From JAGLOK01 sp963677605 (GTDB lineage Bacteria > Bacillota > Clostridia > Christensenellales > UMGS416), in contig CAXXDX010000007.1 in assembly GCA_963677605.2 (NCBI GenBank), positions 992,001-1,056,000 on the forward strand: DNA of 64,000 nt, written 5' to 3'. Shown in pieces: positions 25,350 to 32,285 of this stretch. The stretch's first letter is position 1. Every line of letters begins with the position of its first letter. The position numbers were made by a program, and so were the translations under genes. Under the pieces are notes generated by a model. The model worked only from the letters and a program-made list of their open reading frames with translations. It made no database searches and had not been told where the DNA came from.

Positions 25350-26264
25350 ATGCAAATTGAGTTAAACAGTGTTGTTAAAACGTTTGGCGAAAAAACTGCT
25401 GTAAGCGATGTTTCATTTACTGCAAAAAGCGGAAGTGTTTTTGGGCTTCTCGGCAGAAACGGCGCGGGAAAAACGACAACAATGCGAATGATTATGGATG
25501 TTTTCAAGCCCGACAGAGGTACTATCCGAGTTGATGGCAAGGAAATAGACAGAAAGAAAATTAGGTTTGGATATCTGCCGGAGGAACGCGGACTTTATCC
25601 TAAAATGACAATTAAAACACAGCTTTTATATTTGGCGGAGCTTAATGGAATCAGCAAAACAGACGCGCTTTCACAAATAGACAGGTGGCTTAACGAGCTT
25701 GAAATGACTGAATACCTTGATAAGAAGCTCAGCACTCTGTCTAAAGGAAACCAGCAGAAGATTCAGCTGGCATCGGTTCTTATAAACAGACCGGACATCA
25801 TCATCCTTGATGAACCTTTCTCAGGGCTTGATCCGGTGAACGCTGAAGCGCTGAAGCAAATAATTAACGAGATGGTAAATGAAGATAAGATAGTGATATT
25901 TTCAAGTCACCAGATGAGCAATATTGAAGAGATATGCGATGAAATAGTTATTTTGGATGAAGGGGAGCTTGCTCTCTCCGGTAACTTAAATGAAATTAAA
26001 AACCGATATCCAAAGAAGCATATAAGCATTACCGGCAACGATATTGAAAAGATAAAAGATTATTTTAATTCGTCTATTTCTGACATTGTCGACAGTGTAA
26101 GCGTAAACGAATACACACTAGATATTTTTTTAAAAAGAGAAGAAGACAGAAATATCTTATTCAATGTTATTGCAGAAAGAAAGTTTGATATCGACAGTTT
26201 CTTGGTGGTTAAACCTACTTTGCATGAAATATTCATTAATGTTTCAAAGGAGGCGGACCAATGA
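25350..26264 (+). CDS. ABC transporter ATP-binding protein, NatA type
   Basis: A 304-residue ATPase. Walker A is GRNGAGKTT at 35-43, the signature is LSKGNQQKIQLA near 131, Walker B is IIILDEPFSGLDP, and the switch His is in IFSSHQMS. The last 80 residues are the DUF4162 C-terminal domain found in NatA-like exporters. It pairs with the next gene, a NatB-like permease, to export an unknown substrate (Na+ or a drug in known cases). ATG 25350 was chosen because GGAGG lies five bases upstream. It overlaps the permease by four bases (ATGA). Confidence 0.92.
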   Translation: MQIELNSVVKTFGEKTAVSDVSFTAKSGSVFGLLGRNGAGKTTTMRMIMDVFKPDRGTIRVDGKEIDRKKIRFGYLPEERGLYPKMTIKTQLLYLAELNGISKTDALSQIDRWLNELEMTEYLDKKLSTLSKGNQQKIQLASVLINRPDIIILDEPFSGLDPVNAEALKQIINEMVNEDKIVIFSSHQMSNIEEICDEIVILDEGELALSGNLNEIKNRYPKKHISITGNDIEKIKDYFNSSISDIVDSVSVNEYTLDIFLKREEDRNILFNVIAERKFDIDSFLVVKPTLHEIFINVSKEADQ

Positions 26265-27514
26265 AAAAACTATTTACTGTATTAAAATTTGAATTCAATA
26301 AAAATGTTGGCAGCAAGCCTTTTAAGATTATGACCTTGCTTGCTGTGGTGGCTATTGCGGGACTTCTTTCTTTTCCTATGATAAAAGATAATTTCTTTTC
26401 AGATGATGAAGAAAAACCTGTTTCTCAGGACGAGATAGATATTATCGGAGTAAATAACGACTCGCTGTATGATGATGATACTATAATGGAGCGTATGGGT
26501 TATGTATTCCCTGAAAGCGAAGTTAAAAAGGTGACCGCCGATGAGGACGAGGCAAAAGCTCTAGTTAAGGATGAAGAGTATCAGTTTATCCTGATAATAG
26601 ATGATATTGATAGCTATACTCTTGTAACTCAGCCTACCTCAATCAATGATAATTTGACATATATGATAGATGAGCTGCTACTCAGTGAGTATAAAACCCA
26701 CTTATTAGTGGATAAAGGGCTTTCCCTTCAGGAGTCACAGGAAGTACTTACGGCTCATCTTGATGCCAAAGTCGTCGAGACGGGAAAGAACCAGGGAGTT
26801 TCATTTTTCTATACATATATTCTGGTATTTGGTCTTTACATGGTGATTATAATTTATGGACAGCTTGTCGCTACAAGCGTAGCATCTGAAAAGAGCTCGC
26901 GTGCAATGGAAGTGCTTATAACAACTGTTCATCCTGTGAAGATGATGTTCGGAAAGGTTTTGGGAACTGGATTTGCCGCTCTTTCACAGGTTTTAGCAAT
27001 TGTGTTAACGGGCACTGTTTTTTACAATATTAATTCTGAGTACTGGGGAATGAATGGTCTGGTAAACACTATTTTTAATATACCGGCTGAGACTGTTGCA
27101 ATATCCATAGTGATGTTCGTGTTGGGTTTCTTTGTGTATGCATTCTTATATGCTGCAATAGGCTCGCTTGCAAGCCGAGTGGAAGATATAAACACCTCTG
27201 TTCTTCCGATAACTTTTGTTTCTATAGCGTCATTTATGCTTGTAATGTTTTCAATGACAACAGGCAATATCAATTCAGTTTTAATGAAAGTATGCTCATG
27301 GTTTCCTTTAACATCGCCGTTTGCTCTTCTGGTTCGCGCATCAATGACAGATTTATCTATGTTTGAGATTCTAGGTGCGATAATAACTCTACTTATTACA
27401 TCTGTAATAATCGGATATATTGCAGCCCTTATTTATAAAATGGGAGTTCTTTTATATGGTAAGCCGCCTAAGATTACGGAATTATTCAAACTGCTGAAAA
27501 AGAAAGAACAGTAA
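26261..27514 (+). CDS. ABC-2 type permease, NatB type
   Basis: A 417-residue permease with one N-terminal membrane helix (about 24-41), a large extracytoplasmic domain of about 130 residues, and five or six helices in the C-terminal half beginning near residue 182. The segment VASEKSSRAMEVLITTVHP is the conserved coupling element of ABC-2/NatB permeases. It forms the membrane part of the exporter with the preceding ATPase and is translationally coupled to it. Confidence 0.92.
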   Translation: MKKLFTVLKFEFNKNVGSKPFKIMTLLAVVAIAGLLSFPMIKDNFFSDDEEKPVSQDEIDIIGVNNDSLYDDDTIMERMGYVFPESEVKKVTADEDEAKALVKDEEYQFILIIDDIDSYTLVTQPTSINDNLTYMIDELLLSEYKTHLLVDKGLSLQESQEVLTAHLDAKVVETGKNQGVSFFYTYILVFGLYMVIIIYGQLVATSVASEKSSRAMEVLITTVHPVKMMFGKVLGTGFAALSQVLAIVLTGTVFYNINSEYWGMNGLVNTIFNIPAETVAISIVMFVLGFFVYAFLYAAIGSLASRVEDINTSVLPITFVSIASFMLVMFSMTTGNINSVLMKVCSWFPLTSPFALLVRASMTDLSMFEILGAIITLLITSVIIGYIAALIYKMGVLLYGKPPKITELFKLLKKKEQ

Positions 27515-27532
27515 TAAATACTTTTGATATTA

Positions 27533-27558
27533 TGAGGGGGCTCGTCAGAGTCGCCTCA
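27533..27558 (+). terminator. Probable terminator of the NatAB-like operon
   Basis: TGAGGGGGCT (27533-27542) pairs with AGTCGCCTCA (27549-27558) apart from one G-G mismatch and one G-U pair, followed by TTTTAAT. Confidence 0.6.
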
Positions 27559-27589
27559 TTTTAATATACAGAATAATATAATATTGCTG

Positions 27590-27595
27590 TATAAT
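27590..27595 (+). promoter_or_regulatory. -10 box six bases before a start codon
   Basis: TATAAT ends six bases before the ATG at 27602. No good -35 is visible at 16-18 bases. No ribosome site separates it from the ATG. Confidence 0.4.
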
Positions 27596-27601
27596 ATGTG
27601 T

Positions 27602-28318
27602 ATGTTAGAAAAAGAAATGTACCCTTATGTGAAAGAATTTTTCATTTCCCGCGGTTTTGACGTGAAAGCGGAAGTTTTATCCTGCGATGTTGTTGCAATA
27701 AAAGACGGACTTATGGTCGCAGCTGAAATGAAAACAGCAATGGGCATAAAATTGCTGTCTCAGGCAGCGCAGAGACAAAAATCATTTGATTTGGTTTATA
27801 TAGCAATTCCAAAACCAACTTTTAAAAGAAGAGTAAGCAAGGCATATCAGGAGCTGATACACCTTGTGAAAAGGCTGGAGCTTGGGCTTTTGTATGTTGA
27901 CACAAACGGTGAAGGGATATGTACTGAAGAGTTTCCGCCTTCTCCCTTTGCGCGGGAAAAGAGCATAGCGTCCAGGCGTGCGAGGAAAACAAGAACAGAT
28001 GCAATGGAAGAGTTTTTATCGCGCAGCGAAGATTATAATGTTGGCGGGAGTGTTCGCGAGGAACGTGTTACCGCGTACAGAGAAAACGCACTTCTTATAG
28101 CTTTATATATGCTGAGAGATGGTGCAATGAGTGCAAAATCTCTTAAAAAACTGGGATGTGGGGAGAAATCATATTCTATAATTCATGACAATCATTATGG
28201 ATGGTTTCAAAAAGTAAACAGGGGTATGTATGATGTGACCATAAAAGGAGAAAAAGCTACTAAAAAGTATAAGAATGTGTGTGATAATTTGAGAAAAGTG
28301 ATGAATGACAGCTTATAA
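27602..28318 (+). CDS. DUF2161 protein, PD-(D/E)xK nuclease-like fold
   Basis: A 238-residue protein of the DUF2161 family. The N-terminal 100 residues carry a nuclease-like core: Asp29 in SCDVVAIKDG and Glu42-x-Lys44 in AAEMKTAMG, then SQAAQRQKSFDLVYIAIP. The middle (about 115-140) is basic and likely disordered. The C-terminus (about 155-238) looks like a winged helix (MSAKSLKKLGCGEKSYSIIH). Known relatives are described only as putative PD-(D/E)xK phosphodiesterases; the target is unknown. It is not beside any recognised defence or recombination genes. The start was set at 27602, just after a TATAAT box, because upstream codons lie inside that box. Confidence 0.8.
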   Translation: MLEKEMYPYVKEFFISRGFDVKAEVLSCDVVAIKDGLMVAAEMKTAMGIKLLSQAAQRQKSFDLVYIAIPKPTFKRRVSKAYQELIHLVKRLELGLLYVDTNGEGICTEEFPPSPFAREKSIASRRARKTRTDAMEEFLSRSEDYNVGGSVREERVTAYRENALLIALYMLRDGAMSAKSLKKLGCGEKSYSIIHDNHYGWFQKVNRGMYDVTIKGEKATKKYKNVCDNLRKVMNDSL

Positions 28319-28422
28319 TAATTCAGTTAAAACTTTTCTTTATATATTATTGTTTAAGCCTTTAAATAGGATTATAATAACAAATGAGGTTATTATAACT
28401 TTATAAAAGAAAGGGGAACAAT

Positions 28423-29061
28423 ATGAAAACCAGAACCGAGATTAAACTGGAAGCAAAGAAGATTTTAAGTGAAAATTACGGGTCAACTTTAGGTGAAATG
28501 CTGCTTGTCGGTATATTTTCAAGCTTGTCGTCTGTAGCTTTGGTAGGTCCGTTAATTGTAGGACCTCCTATGATAGTTGGATTCCTTGAAAGAATAAGAC
28601 TTTCATGGGAAGGCAAAAAGAAAGACCATATGTTTACGGGATTTGAAGAAGGCAAGTTTGGCAAATCAATTGGAAGCTTATTGTTGATGTACGTGTTTAT
28701 ATTCTTATGGGCATTGCTGTTATACATACCCGGTATAATCAAAGCTTTTGCATATAGTATGACACCGTTCATTGTGGCAGACTCGAATAATCTTTCAGCA
28801 ACAGAAACAATTACACTTTCAAGAAAACTAACTAACGGATATAAAGGTGAACTGTTTGTTTTTTACTTGAGTTACTTTGGATGGTTTTTGCTTTCAGGAC
28901 TGACATTCGGACTTCTTTCAATTTTCTATGTTGGGCCATATATGGCAACAGCGCTGGGCGGATACTACTTAGAGCTTAAAAAGAGAGCACTTGATAATGG
29001 TGTTGTAACGATGGCTGACTTTGGCTATGCTGAAAATGTTGAACAGGCAGATGCGGAATAA
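28423..29061 (+). CDS. DUF975 family membrane protein
   Basis: A 212-residue integral membrane protein of the DUF975 family, common in Firmicutes. It opens with a short amphipathic helix (RTEIKLEAKKILSENYGSTL). Membrane segments follow near 25-50, 82-105 and 145-170, with family-typical YIPGIIKAFAYSMTPFIVAD and DSNNLSATETITLSRKLTNG. The function is unknown. AAAGGGG precedes the ATG, and a perfect palindromic terminator follows the stop. Confidence 0.85.
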   Translation: MKTRTEIKLEAKKILSENYGSTLGEMLLVGIFSSLSSVALVGPLIVGPPMIVGFLERIRLSWEGKKKDHMFTGFEEGKFGKSIGSLLLMYVFIFLWALLLYIPGIIKAFAYSMTPFIVADSNNLSATETITLSRKLTNGYKGELFVFYLSYFGWFLLSGLTFGLLSIFYVGPYMATALGGYYLELKKRALDNGVVTMADFGYAENVEQADAE

Positions 29062-29080
29062 ACGAACAGTTTTCTATTAT

Positions 29081-29108
29081 AAAAAGAATCCCCTAGGGGA
29101 TTCTTTTT
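29081..29108. terminator. Bidirectional intrinsic terminator
   Basis: A 13-bp perfect palindromic stem (29081-29093 with 29096-29108), centred on TA, with A5 and T6 flanks. Confidence 0.9.
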
Positions 29109-29182
29109 TGATGATAAAGCGATTGTTTTTTTCTTGATTTTATTATTACAAACTATTATAATAGTCTAGCATTAAATAATAA

Positions 29183-29258
29183 CTGGGTGTGGCGCAGTTG
29201 GTAGCGTGCTTGACTGGGGGTCAAGAGGCCGGAGGTTCAAGTCCTCTCACTCAGACCA
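29183..29258 (+). tRNA. tRNA-Pro (anticodon GGG)
   Basis: A 76-base tRNA with encoded CCA. The acceptor arm CTGGGTG pairs with CACTCAG (one G-U), and the anticodon stem CTTGA/TCAAG encloses the loop CTGGGGG, giving anticodon GGG (proline). The T arm GGAGG..CCTCT contains GTTCAAGTC. Discriminator A and CCA are at 29255-29258. A 22-bp inverted repeat begins inside the acceptor arm and continues past CCA. Confidence 0.95.
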
Positions 29259-29297
29259 AAAAAGAGTACTCAAAAGAGTGCTCTTTTTTGGTCTGAG
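29250..29297 (+). terminator. Inverted repeat joining the tRNA-Pro 3' end to its terminator
   Basis: The left arm 29250-29271 begins in the tRNA acceptor strand, passes through ACCA and an A-tract, and ends GAGTACTC. The right arm 29276-29297 is its complement at 21 of 22 positions, the exception being a G-U pair in RNA. The loop is AAAA. The inner part (GAGTACTC/GAGTGCTC then TTTTTT) is a normal terminator; the outer part pairs with the mature tRNA 3' end. Confidence 0.85.
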
Positions 29298-29505
29298 CTT
29301 ACTCGAGAGTTTTGAGTAGCAAAACTCGTTGCCCGACAGCAGAAAGGAAGTCTGCGAGAGGGAAGACCGGAGTACTCGAAAGAGTGCTCTTTTTTGGTCT
29401 GAGCTTGCTCGAGAGTTTTGAGTAGCAAAACTCGTCGCCCGACAGCAGAAAGGAAATCTGAGAGAGGGAAGACCAGAGTACTCGCAAGAGTGTTTTTCTA
29501 ATTTT
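29265..29505 (+). repeat. 106-bp tandem repeat, about 2.25 copies, downstream of tRNA-Pro
   Basis: Copies start at 29265, 29371 and 29477 (the last partial, about 25 bases recognisable), each opening AGTACTC. The first two are about 92% identical by eye. Each full unit has three hairpins: the terminator GAGTACTC..GAGTGCTC-T6; GAGTTTTG-AGTAG-CAAAACTC; and GCAGA..TCTGC (weaker in unit 2). Each unit also carries CTCTTTTTTGGTCTGAG, the reverse complement of the tRNA-Pro 3' end. There is no protein-coding signal. Confidence 0.9.
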
Positions 29506-29765
29506 TAATTACTATTATAATGTTAATATATTTGATGATTTAAGCGATAACTATTATAAAGCAGCAGTTTATATATAAAATGCAAATAAAATATTGAATA
29601 TTATATTGATTTGTGTTTTCATTATTGTTGTGAATATGTTGATTTTGTGCATATTTATACCTCTTTTATATGGTTTTTGTTTTAATTTCTATTGGATAGT
29701 GTAAATATATAAGTGATTTAAACCGATTTAATATATATATAACTTTAATTTAAAGGGAGTAAAAA
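29506..29765. other. AT-rich intergenic stretch before fapA
   Basis: About 260 bases, very AT-rich. Apart from an AGGGAG ribosome site just before 29766 I see no confident promoter, repeat or RNA element. Confidence 0.5.
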
Positions 29766-31373
29766 ATGTCGGAAAATATTATAACAAACAATGATGCATC
29801 TTATAAAATCGAGTATCAGGAAGATGGGGTTGTATTACTCACGGAATATGGTGACACTGAAGGTGTAAAAATTGACTCTAATCTTATTGTCTATGACTTA
29901 AAGCGGCGTAATATTTTAGGCATGAACGAGGCTGAAATTAAAGCTGGAATTAAAAGACGCAAAGAGATTATAAAAATTGCAGATGCGCAGGAAGAAAACA
30001 CAGAAGATTCAGATATTTTTGTAACTATAGCAAAAGATAAAATGTCCGCTAATATGACATATCTGCCTCCGTGTAACGGTGGCATAGAAAAAAGCACAGA
30101 TGACTTTTTGACTGTGCTAAAAGACAAGTGGGGAATTGCATACGGTATTGATGAAAGCACACTAGTAAGGACAATAAGATATAAAGAATATTATAAGCCT
30201 GTTTTAATCGCTCAGGGTAGGGAGCCTGTTAACGGAGAAGACGGAAAGCTCGTTTTCCTGTTTAACACAGAACATAGCTATGCACCAAAGTTATCTGAAG
30301 ACGGAAGCGCTGACTATAAAAACCTGAACGTTTTTGAAAGCGTTTCAGAAGGCAGTGAGGTAGTTACCATTATTCTGCCGGGCGAGGGCGAAGAAGGTAC
30401 TAACGTTTTAGGTGATACACTGGAACCAAAACCGGGTGCGGCTGCGAAAATTCCTACACTTAAAAATGTTAAAATATCCGAAGACGGAAAAGCCTTACTG
30501 GCAACTAAAAGCGGAAGAATTGACTATATTAGAAACAGTATAGAAGTTAATGATGTCTACCAAGTCAAAGGCGATGTGGACATGAGTGTGGGCAATCTAA
30601 AATTTGACGGCGATGTTATGGTAAACGGGAATGTTATTTCCGGGCTTACAATAAATGCAACAGGCGCAATTGAAGTCAAAGGATATGTTGAAGCAGCGAC
30701 TCTTATAGCCGGAAAGGATATTGTGCTTAAAAACGGAATGCAGGGCATGGGCAAAGGTGTTCTTTCGGCAGGAGGAAACATAGTTGCGAGGTTTATTGAG
30801 CATTGTGAAATAAGCGCAAAAGGCAACATTACATCTGATTATATAGTCCACAGCAAAGCAATAGCTGGAGGCAGTATATTGATGAAAGGGAAATGGGGCA
30901 AGATAGTTGGAGGACATGTGTGTGCAGAAAAAGAAATTACCGCAAATGAAGTCGGTTCTGTATCAAACGAACATACAACTGTTGAACTTGGAATATCTCC
31001 GGAAGAACGTTCGAAATACTCTGAACTTTTGGTATCCAGAGATCAGCTTAGAGAGCAGCTTGAAAAAGTTAATATGGCTGTAAAGATTTATGCCGCAAAA
31101 CAAGTGTCTGCTGAAAGACAAGAGATGCGTGACAAGCTAGTTGCAGCGAAATCGCAGCTTGAAAACCAATATGCGCAGGCAGTAAAAGAGATTGAACAAT
31201 TGGACAAAATAATGAGCACAAGCAGCGGAGCAAGGCTTAATGCTACAAAAGCGGTTTATCCAAATGTAAAGCTTCTTATCGACTCGGCTATGACAACAAC
31301 AAGAAAAATAGTCGAACATGCTACATTTAAGTACAGCAAGGGAGAAGTTGTGTTCACCTCATGTGAAGTATAA
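29766..31373 (+). CDS. FapA family protein (DUF342)
   Basis: A 535-residue protein of the FapA/DUF342 family. The N-terminal 180 residues form the FapA N-domain. A beta-helix-like region follows (about 200-400), rich in G-D-V and G-N-I repeats: VKGDVDMSVGNLKFDGDVMV, then NGNVISGLTINATGAIEVKG. Residues about 415-490 are a coiled coil (SRDQLREQLEKVNMAVKIYA). Family members have been linked to polymer or surface polysaccharide processes and cell-shape effects in some bacteria, but no activity is established. It is a single-gene unit with AGGGAG before the ATG and a terminator after the stop. Confidence 0.88.
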   Translation: MSENIITNNDASYKIEYQEDGVVLLTEYGDTEGVKIDSNLIVYDLKRRNILGMNEAEIKAGIKRRKEIIKIADAQEENTEDSDIFVTIAKDKMSANMTYLPPCNGGIEKSTDDFLTVLKDKWGIAYGIDESTLVRTIRYKEYYKPVLIAQGREPVNGEDGKLVFLFNTEHSYAPKLSEDGSADYKNLNVFESVSEGSEVVTIILPGEGEEGTNVLGDTLEPKPGAAAKIPTLKNVKISEDGKALLATKSGRIDYIRNSIEVNDVYQVKGDVDMSVGNLKFDGDVMVNGNVISGLTINATGAIEVKGYVEAATLIAGKDIVLKNGMQGMGKGVLSAGGNIVARFIEHCEISAKGNITSDYIVHSKAIAGGSILMKGKWGKIVGGHVCAEKEITANEVGSVSNEHTTVELGISPEERSKYSELLVSRDQLREQLEKVNMAVKIYAAKQVSAERQEMRDKLVAAKSQLENQYAQAVKEIEQLDKIMSTSSGARLNATKAVYPNVKLLIDSAMTTTRKIVEHATFKYSKGEVVFTSCEV

Positions 31374-31396
31374 ATTTTTGGTTGACAGTTATAAAC

Positions 31397-31422
31397 AAAG
31401 CGCTTTCTTTTATAAGCGCTTT
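31397..31422 (+). terminator. Intrinsic terminator of the fapA-family gene
   Basis: AAAGCGCTT (31397-31405) pairs with AAGCGCTTT (31414-31422) around an eight-base loop and is followed by TAATTTTATTT. Confidence 0.8.
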
Positions 31423-31475
31423 TAATTTTATTTCGAGATTATTATAATATTTTATAAATATAAAAAATCACCTAA

Positions 31476-31496
31476 CGTAACCTATTGCATGTTACG
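31476..31496. promoter_or_regulatory. Inverted repeat upstream of merR, candidate autoregulatory site
   Basis: CGTAAC (31476-31481) and GTTACG (31491-31496) form an inverted repeat with a nine-base spacer, 41 bases before the merR ATG. TTGCAT (31485-31490) and TAAGAT (31510-31515) lie 19 bases apart, the long spacing typical of MerR-controlled promoters. Confidence 0.5.
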
Positions 31497-31536
31497 CAGG
31501 GTAATAAGCTAAGATAAACCTTGGAGGTGAAAATCT

Positions 31537-32250
31537 ATGTCAAAATATACTACCGGAGATATAGCAAAACAATGCAATGTATCAGTGCGCACGGTGCAGT
31601 TTTATGACACTAAAGGACTTCTTGTTCCTTCTGAACTGACGGAAGGAGGCAGAAGGCTCTATTCTCACAGCGATTTGGAAAAGATGAGGCTTATATGCTT
31701 GTTAAAAAGCCTGGGGCTGTCTCTTGAATCAATTAAAGGAATACTTGAAAGCGAAAACCAAAATAAAGTGTTGCTTTTATTGCTAGATGAACAAATGAGA
31801 CGGATTGAGTCCGACATTGATGAGAAGAACCGACAGATAAAGTCAATTAGAGTTGTAAAAGACAGTATTTCAACTTCACAAACCATTCCGGTAAATTCAA
31901 TCATAGACATAGAAAACATTATGAACGGAACTAAGAAACTTAAAAAAGCACACATTACTATGCTGATAGTCGGTATATTCCTTGATATATTTGAGATAGG
32001 GGCTGTGTACTGGTGGATAAAATTCGGCAATTGGCTGCCGTTCGCAATAGGAATGCCTTTTGTGATATTGGCAGTATTTCTGCTTGTTAAAATGTATCAT
32101 AACAGTGCAGTTTACATATGCGCAGAATGCAATGAAAAATTTAAACCAAGGTTTTGGGAGTTTATGTGGGCAGGCCATACACCAAAAACTAGGAAACTGA
32201 CATGCACATCTTGCGGTCACAAAGGCTGGTGTGTTGAAACAGGTCAATAA
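31537..32250 (+). CDS. Membrane-anchored MerR family regulator with C-terminal zinc ribbon
   Basis: A 237-residue protein. Residues 1-70 are a MerR winged HTH (YTTGDIAKQCNVSVRTVQFY), followed by a dimerisation coiled coil to about 120. Instead of a small-molecule domain there are two membrane segments (about 144-165 and 169-188). A Cys4 zinc-ribbon-like tail follows, with CAEC near 195 and CTSC near 224. The topology puts the DNA-binding domain and the zinc ribbon on the same side of the membrane if both segments cross. GGAGGTG precedes the ATG. The signal it senses is unknown. It is a single gene, possibly self-regulated through the upstream inverted repeat. Confidence 0.88.
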   Translation: MSKYTTGDIAKQCNVSVRTVQFYDTKGLLVPSELTEGGRRLYSHSDLEKMRLICLLKSLGLSLESIKGILESENQNKVLLLLLDEQMRRIESDIDEKNRQIKSIRVVKDSISTSQTIPVNSIIDIENIMNGTKKLKKAHITMLIVGIFLDIFEIGAVYWWIKFGNWLPFAIGMPFVILAVFLLVKMYHNSAVYICAECNEKFKPRFWEFMWAGHTPKTRKLTCTSCGHKGWCVETGQ

Positions 32251-32260
32251 CAGAAATCAA

Positions 32261-32281
32261 AAAGGGGCTTAATGCCCCTTT
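32261..32281. terminator. Bidirectional intrinsic terminator
   Basis: AAAGGGGC (32261-32268) pairs with GCCCCTTT (32274-32281) around TTAAT, then TTTTG. It serves merR and the convergent GH3 gene. Confidence 0.88.
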
Positions 32282-32285
32282 TTTG

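Noticed and set aside
29299..29487. 62-codon open frame on the minus strand within the tandem repeat
   Set aside because: It only reflects the repeat being a non-multiple-of-three unit with few stops; there is no ribosome site and no family.
29265..29505. CRISPR array
   Set aside because: Units are 106 bp and adjacent with no spacers, and no cas genes are present.
29183..29505. Integration site of a mobile element at the tRNA
   Set aside because: The tRNA 3' end recurs only in inverted orientation, there is no direct att duplication, and no integrase is nearby.
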